In this document: one piece after another, positions 11,946-22,544 of the stretch
How positions within the stretch are numbered: position 1 is the stretch's first letter
Layout: each line of letters begins with the position of its first letter
Assembly (NCBI RefSeq): GCF_030272615.1
Contig: NC_081415.1
Coordinates: 366,613,667 to 366,677,666, forward strand
DNA: 64,000 nucleotides
Reading direction: 5' to 3'
Source of the DNA: Cryptomeria japonica
Lineage: Eukaryota > Streptophyta > Pinopsida > Cupressales > Cupressaceae
Notes under the pieces: generated by a model
The model's input: only the letters and a program-made list of their open reading frames with translations
Database searches by the model: none
What the model was told of the DNA's origin: nothing
Translations under genes and position numbers: made by a program

Positions 11946-12550
11946 GCCTGGTTGCTATATTTTCTGCAAATCTGAAAGAGACTCACATGGTGGGAGTCAA
12001 AAGAATATTTAGATACCTCAAGGGGACTGATGAGTATGGTCTCTAGTATCCACATAAGGGAGACTTCAACTTAAGTATCTTCACTAATTCTGATTGGGCA
12101 GGGAACATTGATGACAAAAAGAGCACTAGTGGAGGTGCATTCTTTCTCAGAGATAGGATTGTATCTTGGACAAGCAAGAAACAAAACTGCATATCTCAAT
12201 CCACAGCTGAGGTTGAGTATGTAGCTGCTACAATCAACTGCACAAGGATAGTTTGGATCAATCAACTATTGGAAGCTATCCAAGAAAAAGTGATTGGACC
12301 GGTAGTGATTCATTGTGACAACACCAATGCCATTGACATATCTAAGAATTCGGTGATGCACTCCAAAACAAAGCATATAGCCATCAAATTTCACTATCCA
12401 AAGGAACAAGTTCAAGAAAAGGAAGTGATGTTGGAATATATACCAACAAAAGAGCAAGTGGCTGATATCTTCACCAAGCCACTACAGAAAGACACCTTTG
12501 ACTATCTCAGAGATAAGTTCAGGGTTTTGCCCCTACATGCAGTAAAGTAA
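11946..12550 (+). pseudogene. Copia RNase H domain, end of Pol (5' cut by the array)
   Basis: RNase H cleaves the RNA strand of the RNA/DNA hybrid during reverse transcription. Seen in order: KETHMVGVKRIFRYLKGT, NSDWAG, DDKKSTSGGAFF, SWTSKKQ, STAEVEYVAA, IHCDNTNAI, HSKTKHIAI and the tail EQVADIFTKPLQK. These supply the expected acidic residues of the copia RNase H. One in-frame TAG follows DEYGL. The last 282 bp (12269-12550) are open and end at TAA. The reading frame upstream is separated from this part by the tandem array. Confidence 0.9.
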
Positions 12551-12899
12551 GCAAAAAAGGCTCTACATCAATCTAGTATGCTTTCAAGTTTTTTCTTCTA
12601 AGACTAGATTGATTAGTGTGGACTACTCCAATTAGGGGGAGCAGTCTTGTAAGTATACTGAAATGAATCTTTGGCATTTTTGTCAAAGGGGGAGATATGA
12701 TTATAGTGTTTGAGCATTGGTAAGTAGTGATTGAGGTGAAGTTGTTGTTGTATCCGAGTATTACCAGTGATAGGGGGAGATATTCATTGCTCAGGGTAGA
12801 AGTAATGACCGGACCGGTACAGAGATGAAGGGAGAAGAAGAACATGCAACTAATTAGACAGATTCTGAAGTGTTCTCCATCAATGCCAAAGGGGGAGAT
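12551..12899 (+). other. Copia-1 3' untranslated region and polypurine tract
   Basis: Non-coding. Several purine-rich GGGGGAG patches are present (near 12636, 12690 and 12774). The last, CAAAGGGGGAGAT at the end of the interval, abuts the LTR and is the likely plus-strand primer. Confidence 0.7.
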
Positions 12900-14558
12900 T
12901 GTTGGATTGTTGGCATTGACAAAACCGGTCAATCCAAAGAATTGGTATATGCGTTAAGTTTTGTCATTGATGTCTAACACTAATCGGTGAATACACTAAC
13001 TGGTGTAGTGGTATCAATAGAGTGATGTTTTCTTAGTAAGAAAAGGTGATGACTTACAATCACATGGAAACAACATTGCTAATGAATGACCAAAAGTTCA
13101 ATTAGCTCAAGGAAAGATAAACTAAGCCAACCAGTCTCTCATTCAAGAGGATCGGTCACTCTGATGATGATGAAGTCACAAAAGGTGACTTGGGCAAGAA
13201 AACTTGAGATTGTATGCAAACCGGAACCTTATTGGTAAATAGGGGAAGAGACTTGATGCTAGCACAACAAACTAGCAATCAAAGGATGAACTGGTAATAT
13301 AGAAGTGCAGTGGCATACTGGTACACCGGTATGATAGAAGGAAGATAGGTGATCACCATAAATATTGGAGTAGTGATCATTTATTCAGTTGTAGTGGCAA
13401 AAGATGAGTTGGTGAGTTTGTGTCTACGCCAAATCACACGTTGGTAAGGTCAATTTAAGTTATCATGTAGTCAAGGATGATTACTTGTGGATTTTTTGGT
13501 TCACACTTAATTGACTGAACACGACCCATAAGTTACTATCTTTGGGAGATGTGGTGGCATAATTTGTTGAACACTTGGCAGAATTGTTGTAAGGCGTGCA
13601 AAGAAAGAGTGGGAGATTTTGAATTTGAAATCTTTTGAAATCCATGATTGCTTTGATTGACGGAACACCTGAAAGTGTCAACAGAAAATGTATAAAGTGT
13701 TCTTGAGTTCATTCAAAAAAAAATTATCGTGAAATTTGCAACAAGAAAATCTTGTTGAAGACAATCCAAAGTGAAGAGAAGAGAGAAAGTGCTAAGAGGT
13801 TTTAGCAGAGTAGAGTGTGTTTGAGGTAGATCAACTAAGTGCAAAGTCGAGAGACGTAGAACTGGCAGAGTGTAGAGCTGAAGGACAAAGAACTGGTAGA
13901 GGGCAAAGTTGAAGGTCAAAGGATTGGCAGTGCAATGCCGAGGGACAGGCGACTGGTTGAATAAAGAGTCAAAGGTGTAAGAAGAAAACTAGTGTTGTGA
14001 AGAGAAGACACAACCGGTGTGGACTGAGTGTGATGCATATTGAGATCTGATCAAGCTATCAGTAGCTAATTCAGCAGATCATCCATTTGTTTCTTTCTAA
14101 CCACTGCAACATAAATCCCTTAACTAGACGGACTTTAATAGGTCCCTTTTGTAAAATCCCTTAATCGGGTGACATCTTAATTGATGTTCTTAAGTCCTTT
14201 AACCAGGCTACCTTTAACAGGGTAAAGGCACTAACCAGCCTTGAACAAAATACCTTAACCAGGTGGCACCTAACAATTCTTTGTAATCTCCTAATAGGGA
14301 TGGCTCTTCACCGGGTGTACTTCAGAAGAGTACAAATTTTGTGAGATCCTACTCACACCGTGGTTTTCTCCAATTTGGGTTTCCACGAGATAACTTCTTG
14401 GTGTCACTGTCAACTTTTCATGCTTGCATATTTTACTTCAATGATTAAGTATATTGTTGGATGTTATATGAATGCAGATTTAAGTTAAAAGTTTAATTGT
14501 GAAAATTTGATCAAGTGTTGATTCACCCCTCCCCTCTCAGCACCAGTTGGGACTAATA
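12900..14558 (+). repeat. Copia-1 3' LTR
   Basis: Opens TGTTGGATTGTTGG directly after the polypurine tract. The end is placed at GGGACTAATA, by analogy with copia-2, whose LTR ends GTGTCTAACA after a similar CCCTCTCAG stretch. The partner 5' LTR is not in the window. Confidence 0.65.
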
Positions 14559-14850
14559 GCTGCAAGGTGGGATATCGAGTTGGGTGTACTTCAGAAGAGT
14601 ACAAATTTTGTGAGATCCTACTCACACCGTGGTTTTCTCCAATTTGGGTTTCCACGAGATAACTTCTTGGTGTCACTGTCAACTTTTCATGCTTGCATAT
14701 TTTACTTCAATGATTAAGTATATTGTTGGATGTTATATGAATGCAGATTTAAGTTAAAATTTTAATTGTGAAAATTTGATCAAGTGTTGATTCACCCCTC
14801 CCCTCTCAGCACCAGTTGGGACTAATAGCTGCAAGGTGGGATATCGAGTT
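14313..14850 (+). repeat. 269-bp direct tandem duplication across an LTR/flank junction
   Basis: Sequence from 14313 (GGGTGTACTTCAGAAG) repeats at 14582 with very few differences. Each copy contains about 246 bp of the copia-1 LTR end plus about 23 bp of the CACTA flank (GCTGCAAGGTGGGATATCG). The duplication therefore happened after copia-1 inserted. Confidence 0.85.
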
Positions 14851-15233
14851 GGGCGTAAGATGTAGGGCCCATTTGGATATTTGTGAATCAAATTTTGCAG
14901 AGAAATATCCAAAAAGAGTGGAAAATGTTATTCAAAAAATGGAAAATTCCTTTGACACTATTGGTGGACAAATCTCAAGAAACTATTATAAAAACAAGAT
15001 GAGACTTTTGATGAACAATTTTAGATACAATTGCAAAAAAGCAATCATGGAGGGAAAAGAGAGGTCCAACTACTCCACTCTATCTCAAAAGCAGTGGGAG
15101 GCATTGAAAGAAAACATATGTTCTGAAGAATATTTGACAATGAGTCACAAAGGCAAAAGAGCAAGAGATAATGTGAGGGATGAATATATGTCATTTGGTT
15201 GAGGTGGGTTGCAAGCCAAAATTGACAAATTAG
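14828..15233 (+). pseudogene. CACTA-associated Ptta/En/Spm-like gene, exon A
   Basis: Encodes a segment with YPKRVENVIQKM, YYKNKMRLLMNNFRYNCKK, QWEALKENICSEEY and MSHKGKRARDN. This order of a helical basic part, a W-x-x-L-x-x block and a S-x-x-x-K-x-x-R block is typical of the plant Ptta/En/Spm transposase-associated family. A TGA interrupts it after SFG at 15200-15202, and the frame continues GGLQAKIDKLE to a possible splice donor near 15234. The 5' part is replaced by the copia-1 LTR. Confidence 0.6.
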
Positions 15234-15324
15234 AAGTGTATGGCTTTTTGGTTCAATCTACATTGTGCTATTTAATTAATTTATTTTGGACTGACTATAT
15301 GTTAAAATTGACATTATATTTTAG

Positions 15325-15947
15325 GTGGAAAATAGTAATACAAAAGCAGGTGTAGAAGATATTGTCAATTATATGGAAACACTAGTTCCTACTAAATGTA
15401 AGAGTAGTATGAAGTGCAAATCTAGTTCATCCACAGAGATTTCAGAGCCATCTGTTGAATACCCACTAAGAGCCTCACAAAATCATGTCAACTCAAATGA
15501 AGGGTTACAAGATATAATGAGTTGCTTACACAATCTCATTGAGAAAGTTTCACAATTGGTTGCCTCTGTTAAACCTATAATTTCTGCATGGAATGACCAT
15601 AATTCCATGGATTTAGATCAGGTAAGATTCTATCCCTCAATATTTGTATTCTCACCTATATCATCTTTATATTGTATTTTGAATATGTATGAAAATGTAT
15701 TTTGATCATATATAGAATAGTGAATCTATGAAATTTTGCCTTTTGTTGACTATTTTTGAAATGAATTACTCCTCATATGGATATTTTTTGTTTCTTGATG
15801 GTTAAATTATAGGGAGATAAATTTTATCAAAGAGACAAAAAACAAAAACACCTTGATGCCAATAGAGCTGTTGATATTGATAGTGATGATGATGAATTCA
15901 AGGAGTATGTGAATGATATTGATAGTAGTAGATCTGTTGAAATTGAG
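15325..15947 (+). pseudogene. CACTA-associated gene, exons B and C
   Basis: Exon B (15325-15621) follows an acceptor TATATTTTAG and ends at donor CAG/GTAAGA. It encodes a Ser- and Lys-rich linker. Exon C (15813-15947) follows acceptor AAATTATAG and ends at GAG/GTCAAT. It encodes an Asp-rich stretch around DIDSDDDEF. Exon boundaries come from splice-site appearance and continuous frames only. Confidence 0.5.
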
Positions 15948-16584
15948 GTCAATGCTATGAAACCTTTACTTTTCTCTTGTCTTTTAGTAGTTGTTTTTTC
16001 TTTTGTGCCAACATACTTCTGATGATCAAATTGAATATTTAATCAAATTAAAGATAACATTCACCAACATTCCACACCAAGAAATTCAAGCAAGCTTATC
16101 TATTGTAGATAATATCACAAAGAATTGATACCCACGACAATATGTTCTACAACTTGCACAAAATAAAGCAAAGTTTATTGTATTGCATTAACAAAGTCTT
16201 GATAAATTCTTGCAGAGATATAAAACTATCTGATGATGACTAGTATTACAAAACCTTCTCATATACATGAGAATCATGAGTCTTTTGAAATGAAGGGGTG
16301 CACTCCTTTTGAACTAAACATCTATCATTTTTTAAACTTAAACATAAAAAAATTAAGTATGCCAATATGATTGATATAATCATCATCCTGGTAACACTAG
16401 AAGTCTGAGGTCCATTTCTTTATTGTGCTCTCCATGGTATAGATCTCTCTATCATCCCGATCACATATGGAGCTAGATCCCCATCCTCATTGACTCATCC
16501 TCTGGCTCTGCTCATGAAACTTGTCAATTCAAGTTGCCAATCTCCCAATGACATGAGTTCTCCATCATGGAACATAGTTGGAAA
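15948..16584. other. Intron sequence and left boundary of the ORFx insert
   Basis: Non-coding. The 5' splice site lies at 15948 and the ORFx 3' end on the other side. The insert probably begins around 16018-16030, where the texture changes. I see no LTR or target duplication matching the other side near 20.7-21.1 kb. Confidence 0.4.
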
Positions 16585-19475
16585 TCAAAATGATTGTTCA
16601 TTCTCTAGGAATTGGATGGCATTTTTCAACTTGTCCCTGAATTCATTGTGTTCCTTCAATAGAATATCTACTTTATTCTTATCCTCTAAAATCATAGAGT
16701 CGTGAGTGGTCATGATCTCCTGGATCCATTCGTACAACCTCATATGCTTTGTGTATGCTTTGATGGTACCAGTGTGCATCTTCTAGAAGTCTTCAAAATA
16801 CTTTAGCATAACCTTAAAATGAGCATCAACTATGTCATCAACAAGCTTGACAGTGTGAGCCTGAGCAGCTTTGAGCAATCTATTCCCCTTCTTTCTCTTA
16901 TACCTCCAATATGTCGCGTCTTGGTTTGTTTCAAGTATATCTTTATCAGTTTCATAAGTAACAACTCCAACCTCTATAATCCTTGGCGCTGATTCCAATT
17001 GTAATGCCTTATTTTGCCAATATTGTTTCTCTTCTAGCGCTTTCCCATAAAGGCCTTTGACAGTTTGGTTTTCCCTGACCAAGAAATCAACTTGTTCTTT
17101 GTTTATCTTCACAACATCGAGGTTTAACTGGGCAGTGATCCTAGAGTCCATTTTTCCAACTTGATGGATCATGAGGTGGCCAAATGCTTCATATGTGTCT
17201 ACCAGTAGGGGTCTCTTATCTCTTGGATATAAAGCCCATAGCAACAAGGCCTTCTGCTCTAGATCATACCCTGAATATATAGAGATCCTATCCTATGGTA
17301 ACAATTTCTTGTCATTGTGCTACTTTTTCCTGAAGCTGTCAAACATAATAGCAAATTTCATTTCCCATCCAGGGTAAATTATCACACCAGCATCCTTGAG
17401 GAGTTGTCTTCCTCTTTCAAGGGTCATTTCTCTTTTCTCAGCATTGATTTCCTCCTGCAAAATTTGTAGAGTTTCTTCCTTTGTCATTTTTCCCATCTAT
17501 TGCCTGGTCATCCTACCTTTGTATTGGTATAAGAAAGTTTCAAACTCGGGAGTGTTAACAAAATCTTGATCTGAAACAAATTCCTCATGCTCAAGGATTT
17601 TGACATCATCAATTTCCATCTCATAGGGTTGTCCTATTGCTAGATCCATGTGGTGATCAAGTCCAAGCCCTGGGGGTGGCACATCTTCTTCTATGTTAAC
17701 AAATTCAATAGTGGATTCAGGGGATAAGCAGGAAATGGGAGTAGTCTCCCTGGGATCTTTAATCCTTTCTCTAAAGACATACAATGCCACATTATCTAGA
17801 ATCTCTAATTCATGAGACATTAGTTTGTTCGCTTTGGCCATGACATCCTCAATTCCTTCCAGGGTTTCTTCATTGATCTTTCCCCTCCTCAATTTCCATT
17901 AATATGGTTTAGCTAGCTTATCGTGCGTTAACCTATTCTTGATTGCTTCCTCCCTTTCCACATTCCTGATGAAGTCATCAATCATTAATGGCACATGTTC
18001 TATGGCTTTCAATCTCTTTGACATTCTAGCCCCCCACATATAACCTTCTGGATCAAAGTTGGGTCTGGGGTCTCCTTTCACAAGGTGGAAATATTCTAAC
18101 TTATTTTGCAGTAAACCATAACTTTTTGAACTCTTAACAAGAAAATCAGAAAAGGACAACAAGCCAAGCACAATTGACTGCTTCCCATGATCTGTAATAT
18201 TTTTGGCACTAGCTATAGACAATTGCCTAATGATTTCCAAATAAGCAATTTTGTTCGGGATAGTCATAGGCAATAAGTAAGGTTATCCCTCAAACCCATA
18301 CACCCTAATATGTGTGTAATTTGAGAAATAATACAAATCCCCCCATTTATGTGTAATGTGGCTTTCTTCATTAAAATATTTAGGTCGAAGGAATCTATTA
18401 ACCTGAGGGGAAAGTGAAAAATCACATGGAGGTCCAAACAATTTGTATAACGGTTTCATAAAATGTTCTTCAAAGTGCATGTAGTGGTTGTTAATGTATC
18501 TTTGGTCCCAGGATGATAACCATAATTGCACTGGCTTGCAGATTCCTTCTCTATCATACTCCCTAATGGACAGACATTGAGACCACAACCCTATATCTTG
18601 ACCAACGTAGAGAAAAATATGCATAAGGTGAGAGTAGTATTTGAAATTCACATTAAACCTGTCTCCCTTTAATTTTTCTAACCCATGGTTCATGGCACAA
18701 GCTAAGTAAGAAGCATAATCAAACGTCCTTGTCTCCTTTGATTGGATGTTGGCACAAATCACCATAGCAACAATTTCCATAAATGTGGAGGCTTCCACGC
18801 CCAACACTTATGCAGTACAATAATAGGTGAACTTAAAGTAGGCAAAAAACAAGTTAACATCAAATGGGGCTTTGTTAGTATCTGCAAACAAAGTCACAAC
18901 TCCTTTGGTCTTTGGTCTATGTGGTGGGAGTCTTCATAATTTATACATTCTCTCCATGTTTAAATACTTCCCACCATATTTTTATCATCAACTTAATCCT
19001 CATGCTCCCATTCCAGACCAAAAACTTGATCAATGTACTCTTTAGTAATTGGCAATAGGCGGTTTCCTTTATAGTCATAGACGGTTTGTGTTTGTGGGTC
19101 ATACCTATCTACCAACACTATTATTAGCTCTATATTCATAAAGACATTGGAAATGAAAAGTCTCCCTAGATTCAGCTTCCAAATATTGCACACTAGTTCT
19201 ACTGCAAACCTTCTAGCATAGCTAAAAATGAACATTTCATGCCCTTGAACCTCTGTCCAAATGTCCCCTAAGTTTTCAAACTTATCTTCCAAACCCTCAT
19301 CATCAATCTTAATCTTTCTAGACAGGTGACTTGAGAGAGGGAATTGGTCTATTAGGTCCTCGTCTAAGGGTCAGCCTTCCTTTTTCTGTCCTTTTGGCTT
19401 TTCTTCTTTGGTTTTAGGAGGGTGAGGCTCTTTGTTCTTCATTGTTCTAGCTCTCCTAGATGATGAAGCTTCCAT
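16585..19475 (-). pseudogene. ORFx, reverse copy: decayed retroelement-type accessory gene (~960 codons)
   Basis: Read on the minus strand from MEASSSRRA (ATG at 19473-19475). It is broken by a TGA near 19370 and by further stops or frameshifts near 18990, 18810, 18280, 17895 and 17250-17490, but is alignable over its length with ORFx of gypsy-1. Shared landmarks are the ME(A)SSSR start, YDP...GxxLLxIT...VFGL, and RVYGFEG followed by PYLL. The C-terminal half has a likely coiled coil (16783-17247). No enzymatic motif is recognised; similar long proteins are known to me only as uncharacterised proteins linked to plant retroelements. It lies inside the last CACTA intron in opposite orientation. 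No LTRs or target duplication are visible, so how it arrived is unresolved. Confidence 0.7.
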
Positions 19476-19749
19476 CTTTATGTTCAATTCAAAAAGAGAC
19501 AAGAAATTCTAAGAAGCACTTACGGTTTTTACTTCTTTCTGTGAAGAATTTTGTGACCACTGCTGCACCAGTTCCTTCTTTCCTTGACAAATTTATCTGC
19601 CTAAACAGTTTTGGTATTTGAGTATTTTGATTACTTCTGGTACTGCAATGGTCATTAAGAAATGTGTTTTGAATTTTTGATGATGTGACTCATTTGGATT
19701 TGTGTAATATTTCCCAGAAGATTGATTGTGTTTTTTTGTTGATTTTTGC

Positions 19750-20660
19750 CTTTCGATGCATGAGCATGCCACATTTCTCGAAGGCAATTATTTTCGTTGA
19801 ATCCTTCATATTTATATCATAGCCCTTTTACTCTTATTTCAATGAAACATACCCCTTCGATGACTTTCTTTTCATGTTCTTTGACGCCCTAGTTTCATCG
19901 ATGCCCATCTTCAATATAGACCCAACACTATTTATTTTGTTTCGATGAAACTCTATCTTCGCTCAAGTGTTTTCACCTTATATCGATATTAATTTTCTAT
20001 CGACAACCATTTTTTGATGAGTTATCCATTGAATTCATCGATACTGGATTTTCGATGAAAGGTCTCGTTTTGCCATGCACTCTAATGCTTTACACGATAG
20101 CTTGTTTTCATCGAAATCCCTTTTACTTCAATGAGATCTCCTTTCATTTCATCGATTTGTGACTACAGTTAGAGGTCCCCATTTCATATCCACTTCAATG
20201 AGTCTTGTGCTTCGGCAAATGCTTTTGGGATTTCATCTACATGTCCTTTTCATTGATGAGACCATCTCTATGAGACCGTGCCTATTTTCATCGAACTAGA
20301 TACTTCGATGGAACTCAGTCTTTTGATAGATACTTTGAGGGTCAAGCTGATGTGCTTGTCTCACTTTCTTTTCATTTCAATGGAACATGTTGCTTCGATA
20401 AGTTGTTTATCCCATTCATTCAAACCCTTATTTTATCAACGAGTTCCTTTCACTGAAATTTGGCATGATTCCATCACAATACATATTTCGATGAAATTTT
20501 GCCTTTGCCAAGAGTTCATTCGATTCTTCCGACATCATCCTTTCATCAAAAAAGTTTGCTTCGGAAAGACCGTTGTTCTTTTCATCAACGTTGGGTTTTC
20601 GATGAAACTTTAGTGTCGCTGTGTGCCTTTTTTATTTCCTCGACATCGCTCTTTCACTGA
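19750..20660 (-). repeat. Array A: TTTCATCGA / TCGATGAAA stem-loop array upstream of reverse ORFx
   Basis: About 25 exact or near copies of TTTCATCGA and its complement TCGATGAAA in 0.9 kb, in mixed order. Several form short hairpins, for example 20036-20061 (TTCATCGA, about 10-nt loop, TCGATGAA), 20286-20312 and 20579-20605. On the minus strand the array ends about 270 bp before the ORFx start. Coding is unlikely because spacing is not a multiple of three and stops are frequent. Confidence 0.75.
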
Positions 20661-21146
20661 AAGGCTTTTCTAGTTACATTTTAATGCCTCTCGAGTTACC
20701 CTAATGAGGGTTTTGATAGCCTTCCACTAAAATGTGAATATCTCAACCAATACTTAATGAAATCAGGTGATTCGAAAGCCAAAATGAAGTGGATTCATGC
20801 CTCCATCCAACCCAATAGGTTTCAGAACCTAGCACTGAGTCTATAACATGAAATAACATCTGTAGTCAGACTGTTATGCAGAATAATATAAGAAAATGTG
20901 TGCAGAAAACTACTTTTACTACCATTGCAATATTTCTTATAATTGTATGACTAATACAATGAATTCATAACTTTGGTCTACTAGATGTCTTTTTTTTAGT
21001 TGTAGGATCATTGCTTTTTTTTTTGAAATTTTATTTTTGTAGTTATTTTAACACACATACTATTAAATTAATGGTTGTTTTATTATGCAAATAAGGGTAA
21101 TCATTGCATATGTATTAATATAATGTGTTATTTTTTCTTTTTGTAG
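20661..21146. other. Non-coding, rest of the last CACTA intron
   Basis: AT-rich, with no ORF of note. It ends with a good splice acceptor, TTTTTCTTTTTGTAG, at 21146. Confidence 0.5.
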
Positions 21147-21410
21147 AAACGTATTGATAAATTCAATGAAGGTGATAAAGTTAGGCTGTTGGATCCATTT
21201 TATAGTGTTGTTGTTGGCATTGGGAGGATTCACTCCCTATCTATTCTAAATGGAGTAAACTTAAAATGAATAGGCGATGCAAATGTGAACATTTTAACGA
21301 TCACAAGTAACATACCTCTTCCTTATGAAGACAAAATAGATGGAGTCGTCTGCCTGAAAGAGAAAGATGGAACCTTCGCAAGGTGGCCATTAAATATTTG
21401 CAGAAAATGA
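21147..21410 (+). pseudogene. CACTA-associated Ptta/En/Spm-like gene, last exon
   Basis: After the acceptor the frame reads KRIDKFNEGDKVRLLDPF, then VVVGIGRIHSLS, VNILTITSNIPLPY, and finally TFARWPLNICRK before TGA. A conserved 'G-x-V-x-L ... I-P-L-P-Y ... W-P' tail is characteristic of the C-terminus of plant Ptta/En/Spm-like proteins. One internal TGA occurs after VNLK, consistent with CGA-to-TGA decay. Its plus-strand orientation and position just inside the right CACTA end fit the usual layout. Confidence 0.65.
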
Positions 21411-21719
21411 TATAGTTGAATATTTTTATCATGTTTCTTATTGTTTTATGCAGTACTTTGAATATTTTGAAAGAGTTGGAATTTCTTAGACAACTTTGAC
21501 ATTTTTAATTATATTTACATATATACCCTTACAAATTTGACATCTTATAATTATATATACATATTTGCATTATATTTTTTTATTGCAGATTACCTTGTTT
21601 TTCATGATGTTCAATCAATCTTTTAATTCTAACATTAGCTTGTTCGTGTAATATTTTTATTTGCTTTTATGATCTAGTTTGAGTTTAATGTTATATTATT
21701 TTTGCATTTTAAAATGATT

Positions 21720-22430
21720 AAATATACTACCAATAAATAAAAATGATTAAATGTACTACCAATGGATGTAAATATATGACTAAAATAAGGACTAAATATG
21801 TGACTAAAATAGTGACTATGATGATTAAATAAATGACCATTTAACAACAATCAATGATTAAATTAATGACTCAATATATAACTAAATTAATGACTAAAAT
21901 ACATGACTAAATAAATCACTAATATGACTAAATAAATGACCATTTAACAACAATCAATGATTAAATTAATGACTCAATATATAACTAAATTAATGACTAA
22001 ATAAATCACTAATATGACTAAATAAATGACCTGATAACAACAATCAATGACTAAATTAATGATTAAATATATGACTAAATTAGTGAGTAAATATATGATT
22101 AAGTTAGTGACTAAATATATGACTAAATTAGTGACTATCATGACTAAATAAATGACCAAATAACAACAATCAATGACTAAATTAATGATTAAATATATGA
22201 CTAAATTAGTGACTATCATGACTAAATAAATGTCTAGATAACAACAATCAATGACTAAATTAGTGATTAAATATATGAATAAATTAATGACTATCATGAC
22301 TAAATAAATGTCCAGATAACAACAATCAATGACTAAATTAGTGATTAAATATATGACTAAATTAGTGACTAAATCAATGACCACATCGATGACCAAATTG
22401 ATTAATCAAAACAACCAGTGGTCACATGAC
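21720..22430. repeat. Subterminal repeat zone of the CACTA element
   Basis: Dense degenerate repeats of TGACTAAAT(A/T), with a larger unit marked by AACAACAATCAATGA at about 21846, 21949, 22037, 22163, 22240 and 22320 (spacing 75-127 bp). Subterminal arrays of short motifs are transposase-binding sites in known CACTA elements; that role here is inferred. The inner end also carries two copies of CCAGTGGTCACRTGA at about 22415 and 22460. Confidence 0.75.
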
Positions 22431-22524
22431 CAAATTAATTTATGACTGGCAATAAACTACCAGTGGTCACGTGATCAAATTTAGTCATTTATCTACAATT
22501 TTTGGTAGTTTTTTTAAGCATATA

Positions 22525-22544
22525 TTTATGTTTTTTTACTAGTG
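22525..22544 (-). repeat. CACTA terminal inverted repeat (right end)
   Basis: On the minus strand the element begins CACTAGTAAAAAAACATAAA. The following target bases are TCA, consistent with a 3-bp duplication, but the left copy is not in the window. Confidence 0.7.

Larger units (their letters stand above)
11946..14558 (+). mobile_element. Copia-1: 3' part of a Ty1/copia retrotransposon
   Basis: Contains the end of the polyprotein (RNase H, 11946-12550), a 3' untranslated stretch, a polypurine tract CAAAGGGGGAGAT just before 12900, and a 3' LTR. The left part is beyond the window because the tandem array sits inside the RNase H gene; bases 1-6 are the other side of that break. It is inserted in the CACTA element. 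The LTR 3' end is estimated at 14558 and is less certain than the 5' end. Confidence 0.8.
14828..22544 (+). mobile_element. CACTA (En/Spm) DNA transposon, right-hand part
   Basis: The right terminus is CACTAGTAAAAAAAC read on the minus strand (22530-22544), a CACTA-type terminal inverted repeat. Inside it lies an AT-rich subterminal repeat zone full of TGACTAAAT. Further in is a plus-strand split gene with Ptta/En/Spm-like ends. The element interrupts the ORFx of gypsy-1: the flank TCAACCCTCTAGTG aligns with ATCAAATCTCTAGTG in the other gypsy-1 copy near 53515. The left terminus is beyond the window or removed by copia-1 and other insertions. Confidence 0.75.

Noticed and set aside
12900-14558. 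Coding potential inside the copia-1 LTR
   Set aside because: Only short open frames, within an LTR with clear start and polypurine context; not supported as genes.
21974-22396. Minus-strand 140-codon ORF with repeated hydrophobic text
   Set aside because: A translation of the CACTA subterminal short repeats; period and composition explain it.
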